Below are positions 16,735 to 24,807 of a stretch of DNA of 34,002 nucleotides, piece after piece. A program made the translations under genes and the position numbers. Each line of letters starts with the position of its first letter. The first letter of the stretch is position 1. This stretch comes from an uncultured Marixanthomonas sp. Its GTDB lineage: Bacteria > Bacteroidota > Bacteroidia > Flavobacteriales > Flavobacteriaceae. The notes under the pieces were generated by a model, which had not been told where the DNA came from, made no database searches, and was given only the letters and a program-made list of their open reading frames with translations. The DNA lies in the NCBI GenBank assembly GCA_913057965.1, contig CAJXPE010000003.1, positions 1-34,002 of the forward strand. The letters run 5' to 3'.

Positions 16735-19103
16735 TTATTGATTTCAGTAATTAAATCGTCGTAAGTATAGTATTCCTTTTTGTTATCTTTTTGCTTAGAA
16801 TACAATACACTAACACGTATTGCTTTAAGACCTGTAACACCTTGCAGGTCTTCTAATTCAACAATTTCAACATCTTTATCTAATTGTTTTTTGTGCTGAA
16901 GGAAAGAAACATATTTTAAGTATTCTTTTTCATCTTCTTTTTGTGAATAGATAATCACTATTTTACCTTCTTGGGTAACCCGTTCTTCGGTGCCTTTAAT
17001 ATTGGCTTTGTCAACTCGTTTTTTTACTACTTCGTATCGCGCATTATAGGTTCCATCTACATCAAAACGCTTTTCATCCATTCTAAACCGAAGGGATAAC
17101 GAGCCGTTAAAAGCTAAAATCATGGAAGCGACATTTAATTGTACAGGTAACTGCTCTTTAAGCTTATAATAGCTATTCTCCATTTCGCACATTACTTGTA
17201 ATTGCCAAAGTCGTAAATTATATAAATACACTTTATTGAAGCTTTTATGCTTAGTAATGGCTTCGCCTATATATAAGTTATGCTCTACACCATCGGTTTT
17301 AAAACGTTCAAAATAATGCGGATACATTTGTTGCGCCTCAATTTGTTTTTTATCAATTACTGAAGCCATACGCTTATTGATAATCATAACAGCATCATCG
17401 TAATTTTTACGATATTTATAAATTAAGCCGCTATTTTTATCAACCTGTTCTTGATAGTCTTTTATTAAAACCTCTAAGTTTTCGTTTTTAGAGCTTAAAT
17501 GTTTAAAAAGTGGAATTATTTCAGTTCGTAGAAATTTCAGAACTTGACGCTCACTATCCACTTGTAAACCATCTTTAAGTTCCTTCAGGTAATTTGAAAT
17601 TCTAAATTCCAAATGTTCGTAAATGGGGAGAGGTTCTAATTTTTCTACTTTTTTTATAATCTGCCTAATTTCTTTAAGCTGAAGTATTAAGTCTTTTATG
17701 GTAGCATTATTTCTAGCTTCCGAAGAACCTTTAACGTCTATTTGTCCGTAAAGCGGGTGAACATCTTCAAAAACCACTTCTCTAAAGTAGGTTGGGTTGC
17801 CTTGTGTAATTGAATTTAAATATCGCTTAGCTTCTTTCCTGAATTTCCAATGAACACTTGGGTGCAATGAAGTACACTCTTCTTGAATAATCAATTCAAG
17901 TTTATTTTCAATTTGTTTTTTTCCACGAACAACCGAATCTACTAAAAACGGCATAACTGTATGAAGCTTGTTCGCATTTATAGAGTTAAGATGATTGATG
18001 TTTGGAGAAACCAACTCTAAAATACCCAATACCTTACCTTCATTGTTTACAATAGATGCCAGAATAGCACTATTAACACCTTGATTTAAAAGTTTTTTAT
18101 ATAAAATATTATCAGGATATAGTTTATGGTATTTGGGCACATTCGATATGCAATAAAACTCTTTTTGCTTAAAAAGCTTATAATACGATGCATCACAAAG
18201 TGCTGTTTGGCACTGCTCTTTGTCTTTTTCGTTTAAGATAAAGCTATCCACGTTTTTGAATATAAATCTTTCAAAAAGCTGGTCTTCTTCATTAAATTCA
18301 GAAAAACCTATTTTTAAGTCTTGTAATTGAAAAATAGACCTAAAAATACTCTCAAAACCATCAGAAGGACTTTCCTTTTCAGGATTGTTACGCAGTAGAT
18401 TAGATTTGAAATCTGAAATGGACGCGTCTAAAGTAACATCAAACATATTGGCTATTACAAAACCTTTGAAAATCCAACTTCCAGGAGGAAACTTTTCTTT
18501 CCAAAGTGTAATATTATCAAAACCGTCTAAAAGTTCTTGGACGTCTTCTTTTGTAATATCTACCGCTTTATCAGTTGGTATAAGATCAACAAAATCACCG
18601 TTATATAAAATACGGTAGGTATGGTTTACGCCATCGGCATCTGGTATTTTATAATGCAACGGACGTTTAAAGTCTACATTATATCCATAATGAACATTTA
18701 AAATAATACTACAACTCATGATGTAAGTGTAATCATCATCAAAATTAGTAAGCTGTGGTATGTACTCCTCTCCAGCGGCTGCAAGAATGTCTTTGTATCG
18801 TTTAGATGACTTAAAAACAAATTCCTGAAATGGAATGGTAGCGAGTTTTATTTCATTTTCCTGCAATAAAGAAGAAAACAACTCATCTAGCACACTATCA
18901 ATTTGTTCATCGTATTTTTCAAATTGGGCTTTGGTGGTCAATCCCTCTTCTAGAATAGGGTATTTTTCAGCAATTTCAAGTACGGCCTTTGCACGTTCCC
19001 TGATCATTTTTCGAGGGGAATCTAAATGAGCTCGGTATTTATTAAATAACTTACCGAAACTCACTTGTATTTTTAAAGGAAATTCGCTGCTTTGTGTTTT
19101 CAT
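16731..19103 (-). CDS. GAF-domain protein of unknown function
   Basis: The protein has 790 residues from the ATG at 19103; the TTG two codons earlier is less likely. There is no signal peptide or membrane segment, so it is probably cytoplasmic. A GAF-like fold is recognisable around residues 255-400, including NSAILASIVNNEGKVLGILEL and following helices. The part before it is helical, with no domain I can name. The part after it (about 400-790) contains long charged helices, some coiled-coil-like (about 470-570). A late region around 680-700 with SMILAFNGSLSLRFRM is also unassigned. GAF domains bind small ligands or cyclic nucleotides, but no output domain (kinase, cyclase, DNA-binding) is visible. 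Its stop codon shares bases with that of the convergent HD-PycTM gene. The GAF call is moderate; no function is claimed. Confidence 0.75.
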   Translation of the reverse strand: MKTQSSEFPLKIQVSFGKLFNKYRAHLDSPRKMIRERAKAVLEIAEKYPILEEGLTTKAQFEKYDEQIDSVLDELFSSLLQENEIKLATIPFQEFVFKSSKRYKDILAAAGEEYIPQLTNFDDDYTYIMSCSIILNVHYGYNVDFKRPLHYKIPDADGVNHTYRILYNGDFVDLIPTDKAVDITKEDVQELLDGFDNITLWKEKFPPGSWIFKGFVIANMFDVTLDASISDFKSNLLRNNPEKESPSDGFESIFRSIFQLQDLKIGFSEFNEEDQLFERFIFKNVDSFILNEKDKEQCQTALCDASYYKLFKQKEFYCISNVPKYHKLYPDNILYKKLLNQGVNSAILASIVNNEGKVLGILELVSPNINHLNSINANKLHTVMPFLVDSVVRGKKQIENKLELIIQEECTSLHPSVHWKFRKEAKRYLNSITQGNPTYFREVVFEDVHPLYGQIDVKGSSEARNNATIKDLILQLKEIRQIIKKVEKLEPLPIYEHLEFRISNYLKELKDGLQVDSERQVLKFLRTEIIPLFKHLSSKNENLEVLIKDYQEQVDKNSGLIYKYRKNYDDAVMIINKRMASVIDKKQIEAQQMYPHYFERFKTDGVEHNLYIGEAITKHKSFNKVYLYNLRLWQLQVMCEMENSYYKLKEQLPVQLNVASMILAFNGSLSLRFRMDEKRFDVDGTYNARYEVVKKRVDKANIKGTEERVTQEGKIVIIYSQKEDEKEYLKYVSFLQHKKQLDKDVEIVELEDLQGVTGLKAIRVSVLYSKQKDNKKEYYTYDDLITEINN

Positions 19104-19226
19104 TTTCAACTAATTGACCGCTTGTTGTTTTACTCTAAAGTATAATTTTATTTCTATAAATAATCACCGTTTTAACAAATTAACATTAATTTGAGAGTAG
19201 CATTTTTTTTCAGAAACAAATACTGT

Positions 19227-19234
19227 TATTTTTG
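19227..19234 (+). promoter_or_regulatory. Probable -7 promoter box of the TlpA-like gene
   Basis: TATTTTTG matches TAnnTTTG exactly and ends 20 bases before the ATG at 19255. No TTG lies at the normal -33 distance. An opposite-strand match at 19241-19248 overlaps the same start region. Confidence 0.45.
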
Positions 19235-19240
19235 CGCTTA

Positions 19241-19248
19241 CAAATATA
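19241..19248 (-). promoter_or_regulatory. Possible -7 promoter box facing the GAF gene
   Basis: On the minus strand this reads TATATTTG, an exact TAnnTTTG. It would give the GAF gene a leader of roughly 130 bases starting almost back to back with the TlpA-like transcript. No -33 element is seen, and such boxes arise by chance in AT-rich DNA. Confidence 0.25.
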
Positions 19249-19254
19249 CCTATT

Positions 19255-20376
19255 ATGAGACGATTATTATTTACATTACTTACAGCAATATTGCTAACAT
19301 CTTGTGCCGGCGACAGCGATACCTTTACCTTAAAAGGTACAGCAAATAACTTTGAAGATGGTACCGAAATATATGTGTATAGTGTTAAAGGCACCAACCA
19401 ACCTAAAGTAATTGATACAATTACTATTACAAAAGGTGCTTTTGAAGCAACGTATCCTAAAAGCGACACTCTTTCTGTTAATTATCTTACTGTAAAAAAC
19501 ATGCGGGCCAACATTGTCTATTTTCCAGAAAATGAAGATATGGAAGCTACATTGTATAAAGATAGCATAGGCTCCTCTTTTGTTAGCGGTGGAAAGCAAA
19601 ATGATTCATTTAGGACTTTTTCTAAAAAAATGCGTTCGATTAACGAGCAAAAACAAGCTGATATAAAAGAATTTAGAGAAGCGCAAGCAAGTGGCGATAC
19701 AGCTACGGTAAAAAAGATTCAAGAGGAAAACTTAGCATTGTCTGAACAAGAAACTGAGTATAAAAAAGAGTTTATCAATAATAACAAGAACTCTCTTTTT
19801 TCTGTAATGCTTCTTTCTGAAATGCTTACTCGTAAAGCAATGACAGCTGAAGAAGCTAACGATGTATTAGATAATCTTTCACCAAAAGTGGCTGCTTCTC
19901 CAATCGTTAAACAAATTGAAGCGATGATTGCCAATGCTAAAAAAGCTGATATTGGCTCTATGGCTCCTAACTTTAGTGCACCAACTCCAGAAGGAGAAAC
20001 ATTGGCGCTTAAAGATGCGATGGGAAAATATACTATTATTGATTTTTGGGCTTCTTGGTGTAAACCTTGTCGTCGTGAAAACCCCAACGTAGTAAAGGTA
20101 TACGAAAAATATCACGATAAAGGACTAAATATAATTAGTGTATCATTAGATCGTCAAAAGCAAAAAGATAAGTGGATTAAAGCCATCGCAGATGATAATA
20201 TGGATTGGTATCACGTATCTAACTTACAGTTTTGGCAAGATCCAATTGCAAGACAATATAATGTTAGAGCCATCCCAGCTACCTTTCTTTTAGATGAAAA
20301 CGGAAAAATTATCGATAAAGATCTTCGTGGACCAGCCTTAGGCGCTAAAATGGAATCATTATTAGGAAGTAAATAA
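19255..20376 (+). CDS. TlpA-like thioredoxin-fold lipoprotein with DUF4369-type N-terminus
   Basis: The 373 residues begin with a lipoprotein signal (LLTSC, Cys17), so the protein is anchored to a membrane facing the periplasm. The N-terminal region (about 22-115, starting DTFTLKGTANNF) resembles the DUF4369 domain that precedes thioredoxin folds in many Bacteroidota proteins. A helical, glutamate/lysine-rich stretch follows (about 118-230). The thioredoxin domain (about 234-373) has the redox motif WCKPC (C269, C272) and the cis-proline segment RAIPATFLL. TlpA/ResA-type proteins reduce disulfides in periplasmic proteins, for example during cytochrome c maturation. The substrate here is unknown. 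The gene has its own -7 box and ends at a terminator, so it is probably transcribed alone. Confidence 0.9.
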   Translation: MRRLLFTLLTAILLTSCAGDSDTFTLKGTANNFEDGTEIYVYSVKGTNQPKVIDTITITKGAFEATYPKSDTLSVNYLTVKNMRANIVYFPENEDMEATLYKDSIGSSFVSGGKQNDSFRTFSKKMRSINEQKQADIKEFREAQASGDTATVKKIQEENLALSEQETEYKKEFINNNKNSLFSVMLLSEMLTRKAMTAEEANDVLDNLSPKVAASPIVKQIEAMIANAKKADIGSMAPNFSAPTPEGETLALKDAMGKYTIIDFWASWCKPCRRENPNVVKVYEKYHDKGLNIISVSLDRQKQKDKWIKAIADDNMDWYHVSNLQFWQDPIARQYNVRAIPATFLLDENGKIIDKDLRGPALGAKMESLLGSK

Positions 20377-20400
20377 TAACTACAACTAATTTTTAAAACA

Positions 20401-20441
20401 AAAAAAGCCTTAAAACTGAAGTTTAGTTTCAAGGTTTTTTT
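20401..20441. terminator. Bidirectional terminator between TlpA-like and SIMPL genes
   Basis: A long imperfect hairpin pairs AAAAAAGCCTTAAAACT (20401-20417) with AGTTTCAAGGTTTTTTT (20425-20441) around a seven-base loop, with one bulge and one mismatch. It is flanked by A and T runs on its two sides, so it can end transcription from both of the convergent genes. Confidence 0.75.
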
Positions 20442-20460
20442 ATTTGAATCAATTAGCTTT

Positions 20461-21150
20461 TTAATTCAATAAAAAACTAACATTTACAGTTGCTTTTAAT
20501 TTAATTTCTCCAGGTGCTAAAGGCTGTTGTCCTCCAGAAGCATCGCTTTCCATCATTGCAGATTTGTACATAACGGGTTGTGGATAATCCGGTTGTTGAA
20601 ACTCACTAATCAGCACCGCTTTTCCAATGGATTGGTTCAGTACACTTGCATACTCTTCCGCTTTCATCTTAGCATTTTCAACTGCTTTTTTCCTAGCTTG
20701 AGCTTTTAATTCATCTTCATTAGAAGCAGAAAAACTAACACCATCTATACGGTTAATACCACTTTGCAATAAGCCATTCATTAAGTCTTCATACTTTGAA
20801 AGATCTTTCAGCTTAATTGAAATCGCTTGATTAGCACTATAATTATAGGTTTTACTGTTATAATCGTAGTTTTTATTCAACCGAATATATTGTGTTTTCA
20901 CATCTTTATCATCAATGCCCATTTTCTTTATAAATGATAGTACTTTTGAAACGGTACGGTCATTTTCTTGTTTAATTATGGTAGCATCTTTTCCCGTATT
21001 TTCTACACGAATATCTATGTTAGCTTCGTCTGGAACCGTGTTTACAATTCCTTCACCAGTTACCGATACGGTATGTTGTTGAGTATTTTGAGCGTGTGTC
21101 ATCATTGTTGTTGTTAAAATAATAACTAAAATTTGAACTGTTTTTTTCAT
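20461..21150 (-). CDS. SIMPL-domain (DUF541) exported protein
   Basis: From the ATG at 21150 the protein has 229 residues and a clean signal peptide (MKKTVQILVIILTTTMM then THA-Q). The frame stays open upstream to 21267, but that part overlaps the rhomboid gene in another frame and would bury the signal peptide, so it is rejected. The mature part opens with HTVSVTGEGIVNTVPDEANI, the typical start of the SIMPL / DUF541 family (compare BP26 of Brucella and YggE of E. coli). Members form oligomeric periplasmic or outer-membrane-associated rings; their role is poorly defined and linked to oxidative or envelope stress. It follows the rhomboid gene by 13 bases, so the two form an operon. Confidence 0.88.
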   Translation of the reverse strand: MKKTVQILVIILTTTMMTHAQNTQQHTVSVTGEGIVNTVPDEANIDIRVENTGKDATIIKQENDRTVSKVLSFIKKMGIDDKDVKTQYIRLNKNYDYNSKTYNYSANQAISIKLKDLSKYEDLMNGLLQSGINRIDGVSFSASNEDELKAQARKKAVENAKMKAEEYASVLNQSIGKAVLISEFQQPDYPQPVMYKSAMMESDASGGQQPLAPGEIKLKATVNVSFLLN

Positions 21151-21163
21151 ACGTTTTAATTTT

Positions 21164-21814
21164 TTAAAGTTTTCCGAGTTTGTGTAATACAAATAATAAA
21201 ATAATAGGAATGGCCAATACGGCAACAATCCACAATTGCGTTTGCAATAATATAGGCGCAAAAGCAATCGTTAATACATACCCTGCAATAGCCCCGCCAA
21301 AGTGTGCATCGTGACCAATATTTCCTAATCTTTTTTTCATTCCGTAAATGGAATACAGTAAATACAGGATACCAAAAATCCAAGCTGGGATCGCAATTGG
21401 AATGAAAAACAAGTATAATCCCATATCGGGGTAAAATAATATCGCCGAATAAAGAACCCCTGTAACAGCGCCACTAGCTCCTACTGCGCTGTAATGATAT
21501 TCGTCTTTATGAAAAAAGAACGACAGTAAATTACCTACAATTAAGCTTGCTAAATAAATCAATACAAATTTGATCACCCCAACAGAACTTATCACAACAT
21601 TGGCAAAAAAGAACAGGGTAAACATATTAAAAAACAAATGCGACCAGTCTGCATGTAAAAAGCCCGAACTTGCCATTCGTATTTGTTCTCCTCGGCGTAT
21701 TCCGGCAATATTGAATTTATACTTTTCAAAAAAAGAAAAATCATTAAAGCCTTTTATCGAGATAATTACATTGGCTGCAATGATTATAATAGTGGCAATG
21801 TGGAGTTCTGGCAT
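21164..21814 (-). CDS. Rhomboid-family intramembrane serine protease
   Basis: This 216-residue polytopic membrane protein carries the full rhomboid signature. The catalytic serine is S114 in GASGAVTG, and the catalytic histidine is H171 in AHFGGAIAG. The oxyanion pair H59 and N63 lies in HLFFNM, matching H150 and N154 of GlpG. About six membrane helices can be traced, with no large extra domain. Rhomboids cut membrane-spanning substrates within the bilayer; the substrate here cannot be predicted. It is the first gene of a pair with the SIMPL gene. Its start is 66 bases from the start of the divergent acyltransferase gene; no exact promoter box was found on its strand. Confidence 0.93.
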   Translation of the reverse strand: MPELHIATIIIIAANVIISIKGFNDFSFFEKYKFNIAGIRRGEQIRMASSGFLHADWSHLFFNMFTLFFFANVVISSVGVIKFVLIYLASLIVGNLLSFFFHKDEYHYSAVGASGAVTGVLYSAILFYPDMGLYLFFIPIAIPAWIFGILYLLYSIYGMKKRLGNIGHDAHFGGAIAGYVLTIAFAPILLQTQLWIVAVLAIPIILLFVLHKLGKL

Positions 21815-21858
21815 ATCTTTTCAATACTTTTATTCGGTTATTATGCAATAAAATTAGT

Positions 21859-21866
21859 TAGTTTTG
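21859..21866 (+). promoter_or_regulatory. Probable -7 promoter box of the acyltransferase gene
   Basis: TAGTTTTG is an exact TAnnTTTG, ending 14 bases before the ATG at 21881. That would leave a leader of only about ten bases. No -33 TTG is present at the normal spacing. Confidence 0.45.
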
Positions 21867-21880
21867 CAGTAAATTTATCT

Positions 21881-22753
21881 ATGCAACGGTTACTTTATTT
21901 TCTACTGTACCCAGTACTTTGGCTTACTTCCATACTGCCTATGTGGCTGTTGTATTTTAAATCCTCCTGCCTCTACATAATTACATATTATATTATTGGC
22001 TACCGAAAAAAAGTAGTTAAAAACAACTTAAATCTCGTTTTTCCTGACCGTTCTTCGGAAGAAATAAACCGCATTGCAAAAGGGTTTTACAAACATTTAT
22101 GCGATGTTATTTTTGAAACTATCAAAAGTCTTACCATTTCTGAAAAAGAAATTAGTAAACGTTTTCAGTTTGAAAATTTAGAACTTTTGGAAGAATTAAA
22201 AGGAAAAGGAAAAAGTACCTTGCTTATGAGCGGTCATTATGCCAATTGGGAATGGACCGGGATTTTAAACAAAAAAACAACCTATAAATGCTACGCCGTT
22301 TATAAAAAATTGGACAATCCTTACTTTGATTCACTAGTAAAACGAACCAGAGAACGCTTTGGTGCTAACATTATAAGTAACAAAAAAATTGTAACACACC
22401 TTTTTAGGGAAGCAAAACGAAATATTAAAACCGTCACGCTGATTTTATCTGATCAAACACCAAAACGAAACGCTTACAAGCATCACGATACCTTTATGGG
22501 CATTGATGTCCCTGTTTTTACTGGAACGGAAGAGTTGGCAAAAAAATTAGACTTTGCAGCAGTTTATCTTAAAGTTGAAAAAATAAAACGCGGCTATTAC
22601 AAAACCACTTTTGAACTACTCACCGAAAACCCAAAAGAACTTTCAGATTTTGAAATCACTCGCATGTTTTTAACAGAAATTGAAAAACAGATTAAAAAAC
22701 AACCAGAGTTTTACCTCTGGTCGCATAAACGTTGGAAGCACAGACTCCAATAA
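21881..22753 (+). CDS. LpxL/HtrB-like lipid A acyltransferase
   Basis: The 290 residues from the ATG at 21881 start with a membrane anchor (about 4-40). The frame is open back to 21683, but those 66 residues lie over the rhomboid gene on the other strand and lack family similarity, so the shorter form is chosen. The acyltransferase motif H-x4-E is present as HYANWE (H119, E124). Further family features include SDQTPKRN and FTGTEELAKKLDFAAVYL. The family moves a fatty acid from acyl-ACP to a lipid A precursor at the inner membrane. The length (about 290-310) and the C-terminal EFYLWSHKRWKHR are typical for Bacteroidota members. It converges on glmM with nine bases between stop codons. Confidence 0.9.
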   Translation: MQRLLYFLLYPVLWLTSILPMWLLYFKSSCLYIITYYIIGYRKKVVKNNLNLVFPDRSSEEINRIAKGFYKHLCDVIFETIKSLTISEKEISKRFQFENLELLEELKGKGKSTLLMSGHYANWEWTGILNKKTTYKCYAVYKKLDNPYFDSLVKRTRERFGANIISNKKIVTHLFREAKRNIKTVTLILSDQTPKRNAYKHHDTFMGIDVPVFTGTEELAKKLDFAAVYLKVEKIKRGYYKTTFELLTENPKELSDFEITRMFLTEIEKQIKKQPEFYLWSHKRWKHRLQ

Positions 22754-22762
22754 TTTAAGTCT

Positions 22763-24151
22763 TTAGCTATTTGCTATCGCTTTAATTTCTGTAATAAAAC
22801 GATCTGCCAAAGTATCTGCATCTTTTTGCGAAGGTCCTTCTGTGTAAATCCTAATAATAGGTTCGGTATTCGATTTTCGAAGGTGTACCCAGTTTTCAGC
22901 AAAGTCTATTTTAACCCCATCAAGCTTATTAATTTCTTCCGAAGCATATTTACTTTCAATCGATTTCAGAATCTTGTCTACATCTAATTGTGGCGTTAAT
23001 TCAATCTTTTTCTTGCTCATAAAATAACTTGGGTAGCGCTTCCGAAGTTCGCTAACCGCAATTTTTTCTTCTGCTAAGTGACTCAAGAATAAAGCGATTC
23101 CTACCAAACTGTCTCTACCATAATGTAATTCAGGATAAATGATACCGCCATTTCCTTCGCCACCAATAATAGCTTTGGTATCTTTCATTTTCTGCACCAC
23201 ATTTACTTCGCCAACGGCACTGGCGGTATAGGTTCCGTTGTGTTTTTCGGTAACGTCTCGCAACGCACGGGAAGACGACATATTACTTACGGTATTCCCC
23301 GGATTGTGCTGCAATACATAGTCAGCAACGGCAACCAACGTATATTCTTCGCCAAACATCTCGCCCTTTTCATCTACAAAAGCCAACCTATCTACATCGG
23401 GATCTACTACAATACCAAGATCGGCATGTTCGCTCACTACTTTATTCATTAAATCGGTTAAGTGCTCTTTTAAAGGCTCTGGATTATGTGGGAATTCGCC
23501 CGTAGGTTCACAGAATAACTCTACCGTTTGAACCCCCAGCGCTTTAAGAAGCAGCGGAACAGCAATCCCACCCGTTGAGTTTACACCATCTACAACCACT
23601 TTAAAATTTGCTTTTTTAATAGCTGATGTATTTACCAATGCCAACTCAAGAATTTCATCAATATGTAAATCTATATACGCATCGTTTTTACTAATCTTTC
23701 CTAAATTATCTACTTCAGAAAAAAGGATGCTTTCCTCTTCAGCGATATTAAGTATGTCTTGTCCTGCTTCAGCATTTAAAAATTCACCATCTTTATTTAG
23801 CAATTTAAGCGCATTCCATTGTTTAGGATTATGGCTGGCAGTCAAAATAATTCCTCCATCGGCATGTTCCATTATCACTGCCATTTCAACTGTTGGGGTT
23901 GTCGACAAGTCAAGATCAATTACGTGAATTCCCATTCCTACTAAGGTATTCATGACCAATTGTTGCACCATCTCTCCCGAAATACGAGCATCACGCCCCA
24001 CAACAACACGGTATTCATCTTTGTTGCGTTGTTTTTTCACCCAACTACCATAGGCTGCTGCGTATTTTACAGCGTCAATAGGGGTTAAATTTTCACCTTG
24101 TGAACCTCCAATGGTTCCACGTATTCCCGAAATGGATTTTATCAATGTCAT
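22763..24151 (-). CDS. glmM: Phosphoglucosamine mutase (GlmM-type phosphohexomutase)
   Basis: This 462-residue protein of the alpha-D-phosphohexomutase family has all four functional loops. The phosphoserine loop is TASHNP (S106), the metal loop DPDVDR (250-255), the sugar-binding loop GEGNGG, and the phosphate-binding segment RKSNTEPIIRIYTE near the C-terminus. GlmM converts glucosamine-6-phosphate to glucosamine-1-phosphate, the precursor of UDP-GlcNAc for peptidoglycan and lipopolysaccharide. The start SISGIRGTIGG fits the Bacteroidota version. A phosphomannomutase or phosphoglucomutase cannot be fully excluded from sequence alone, but the GEGNGG loop and overall pattern favour GlmM. A probable promoter box lies 16 bases before the start. 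Confidence 0.9.
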   Translation of the reverse strand: MTLIKSISGIRGTIGGSQGENLTPIDAVKYAAAYGSWVKKQRNKDEYRVVVGRDARISGEMVQQLVMNTLVGMGIHVIDLDLSTTPTVEMAVIMEHADGGIILTASHNPKQWNALKLLNKDGEFLNAEAGQDILNIAEEESILFSEVDNLGKISKNDAYIDLHIDEILELALVNTSAIKKANFKVVVDGVNSTGGIAVPLLLKALGVQTVELFCEPTGEFPHNPEPLKEHLTDLMNKVVSEHADLGIVVDPDVDRLAFVDEKGEMFGEEYTLVAVADYVLQHNPGNTVSNMSSSRALRDVTEKHNGTYTASAVGEVNVVQKMKDTKAIIGGEGNGGIIYPELHYGRDSLVGIALFLSHLAEEKIAVSELRKRYPSYFMSKKKIELTPQLDVDKILKSIESKYASEEINKLDGVKIDFAENWVHLRKSNTEPIIRIYTEGPSQKDADTLADRFITEIKAIANS

Positions 24152-24167
24152 GAATTCAAGTTTTAAG

Positions 24168-24175
24168 CAAATATA
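24168..24175 (-). promoter_or_regulatory. Probable -7 promoter box of glmM
   Basis: On the minus strand the sequence is TATATTTG, identical to the box before the polysaccharide export operon, 16 bases before the glmM ATG. No -33 TTG is visible at the usual distance. Confidence 0.45.
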
Positions 24176-24222
24176 CTTTTTTTAGGGTGCTTTACTACAT
24201 TATGATTTTGTAAATTGTAGCG

Positions 24223-24807
24223 ATGAATTTTTTAGCACATATCTACCTTTCCAGTGAAGATGAAGGTATAACTATTGGAAACTTTATAGCCGATGGCATT
24301 AAAGGTAAAAAGCATGAGAAATTTCCGCCAAAAATACAGAAAGGCATCCTATTACATCGCGAAATAGATACGTTTACTGATAGTCACCCCACGGTACGAC
24401 AAAGCACAGCAAGGCTTCACGAAAACTACAGCCATTACAGTGGAGTAATCGTAGATATCCTTTACGATCATTTTTTAGCTAAAAATTGGAGCCAATATCA
24501 CAAGCTTCCGTTAGATGTATATGTAGAGAATTTTTATGATTTGCTTCGGAATAACTTCGCGATACTCCCAACCCGAATACAACGTATGATGCCGTATATG
24601 ATTGCTGACAATTGGTTACTGAGTTATGCTACGGTTCGTGGCATCAGCACTATTTTAGACCAGATGAACGTCCGTACCAAAGGTAAATCGAAAATGAATT
24701 TTGCGGTTTTAGAACTCGAACAATATTATGATGAGTTTGAAGCAGAATTCACTTCCTTTTTTGATGAATTAATTATATTTTCAAACGAAAAATTAAAAGA
24801 GTTATGA
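24223..24807 (+). CDS. Acyl carrier protein phosphodiesterase (AcpH/DUF479 family)
   Basis: The 194 residues match the family's usual length (E. coli AcpH has 193). Hallmarks are the N-terminal MNFLAHIYLS, the GNFIADGIKG segment (about 19-28), HREIDTFTDSHP (about 46-57) and DILYDHFLAKNW (about 78-89). The enzyme removes the 4'-phosphopantetheine arm from acyl carrier protein in the cytoplasm and is distantly related to HD hydrolases. The histidines and aspartates of the metal site are present. Its stop overlaps the start of the gamma-glutamyltransferase gene (ATGA, 24804-24807), so the two are translationally coupled. No exact promoter box was found before it. Confidence 0.88.
   Translation: MNFLAHIYLSSEDEGITIGNFIADGIKGKKHEKFPPKIQKGILLHREIDTFTDSHPTVRQSTARLHENYSHYSGVIVDILYDHFLAKNWSQYHKLPLDVYVENFYDLLRNNFAILPTRIQRMMPYMIADNWLLSYATVRGISTILDQMNVRTKGKSKMNFAVLELEQYYDEFEAEFTSFFDELIIFSNEKLKEL

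Noticed and set aside
15532-19103. A complete Pycsar defence operon
   Set aside because: No pyrimidine cyclase gene lies next to the HD-PycTM gene, and the neighbour is a GAF protein on the opposite strand.
21151-21267. Extended N-terminus of the SIMPL protein
   Set aside because: It lies within the rhomboid gene in another frame and would place 39 residues before a clean signal peptide.
21683-21880. Extended N-terminus of the acyltransferase
   Set aside because: It is antisense to the start of the rhomboid gene, has no family similarity, and the ATG at 21881 follows a promoter box.
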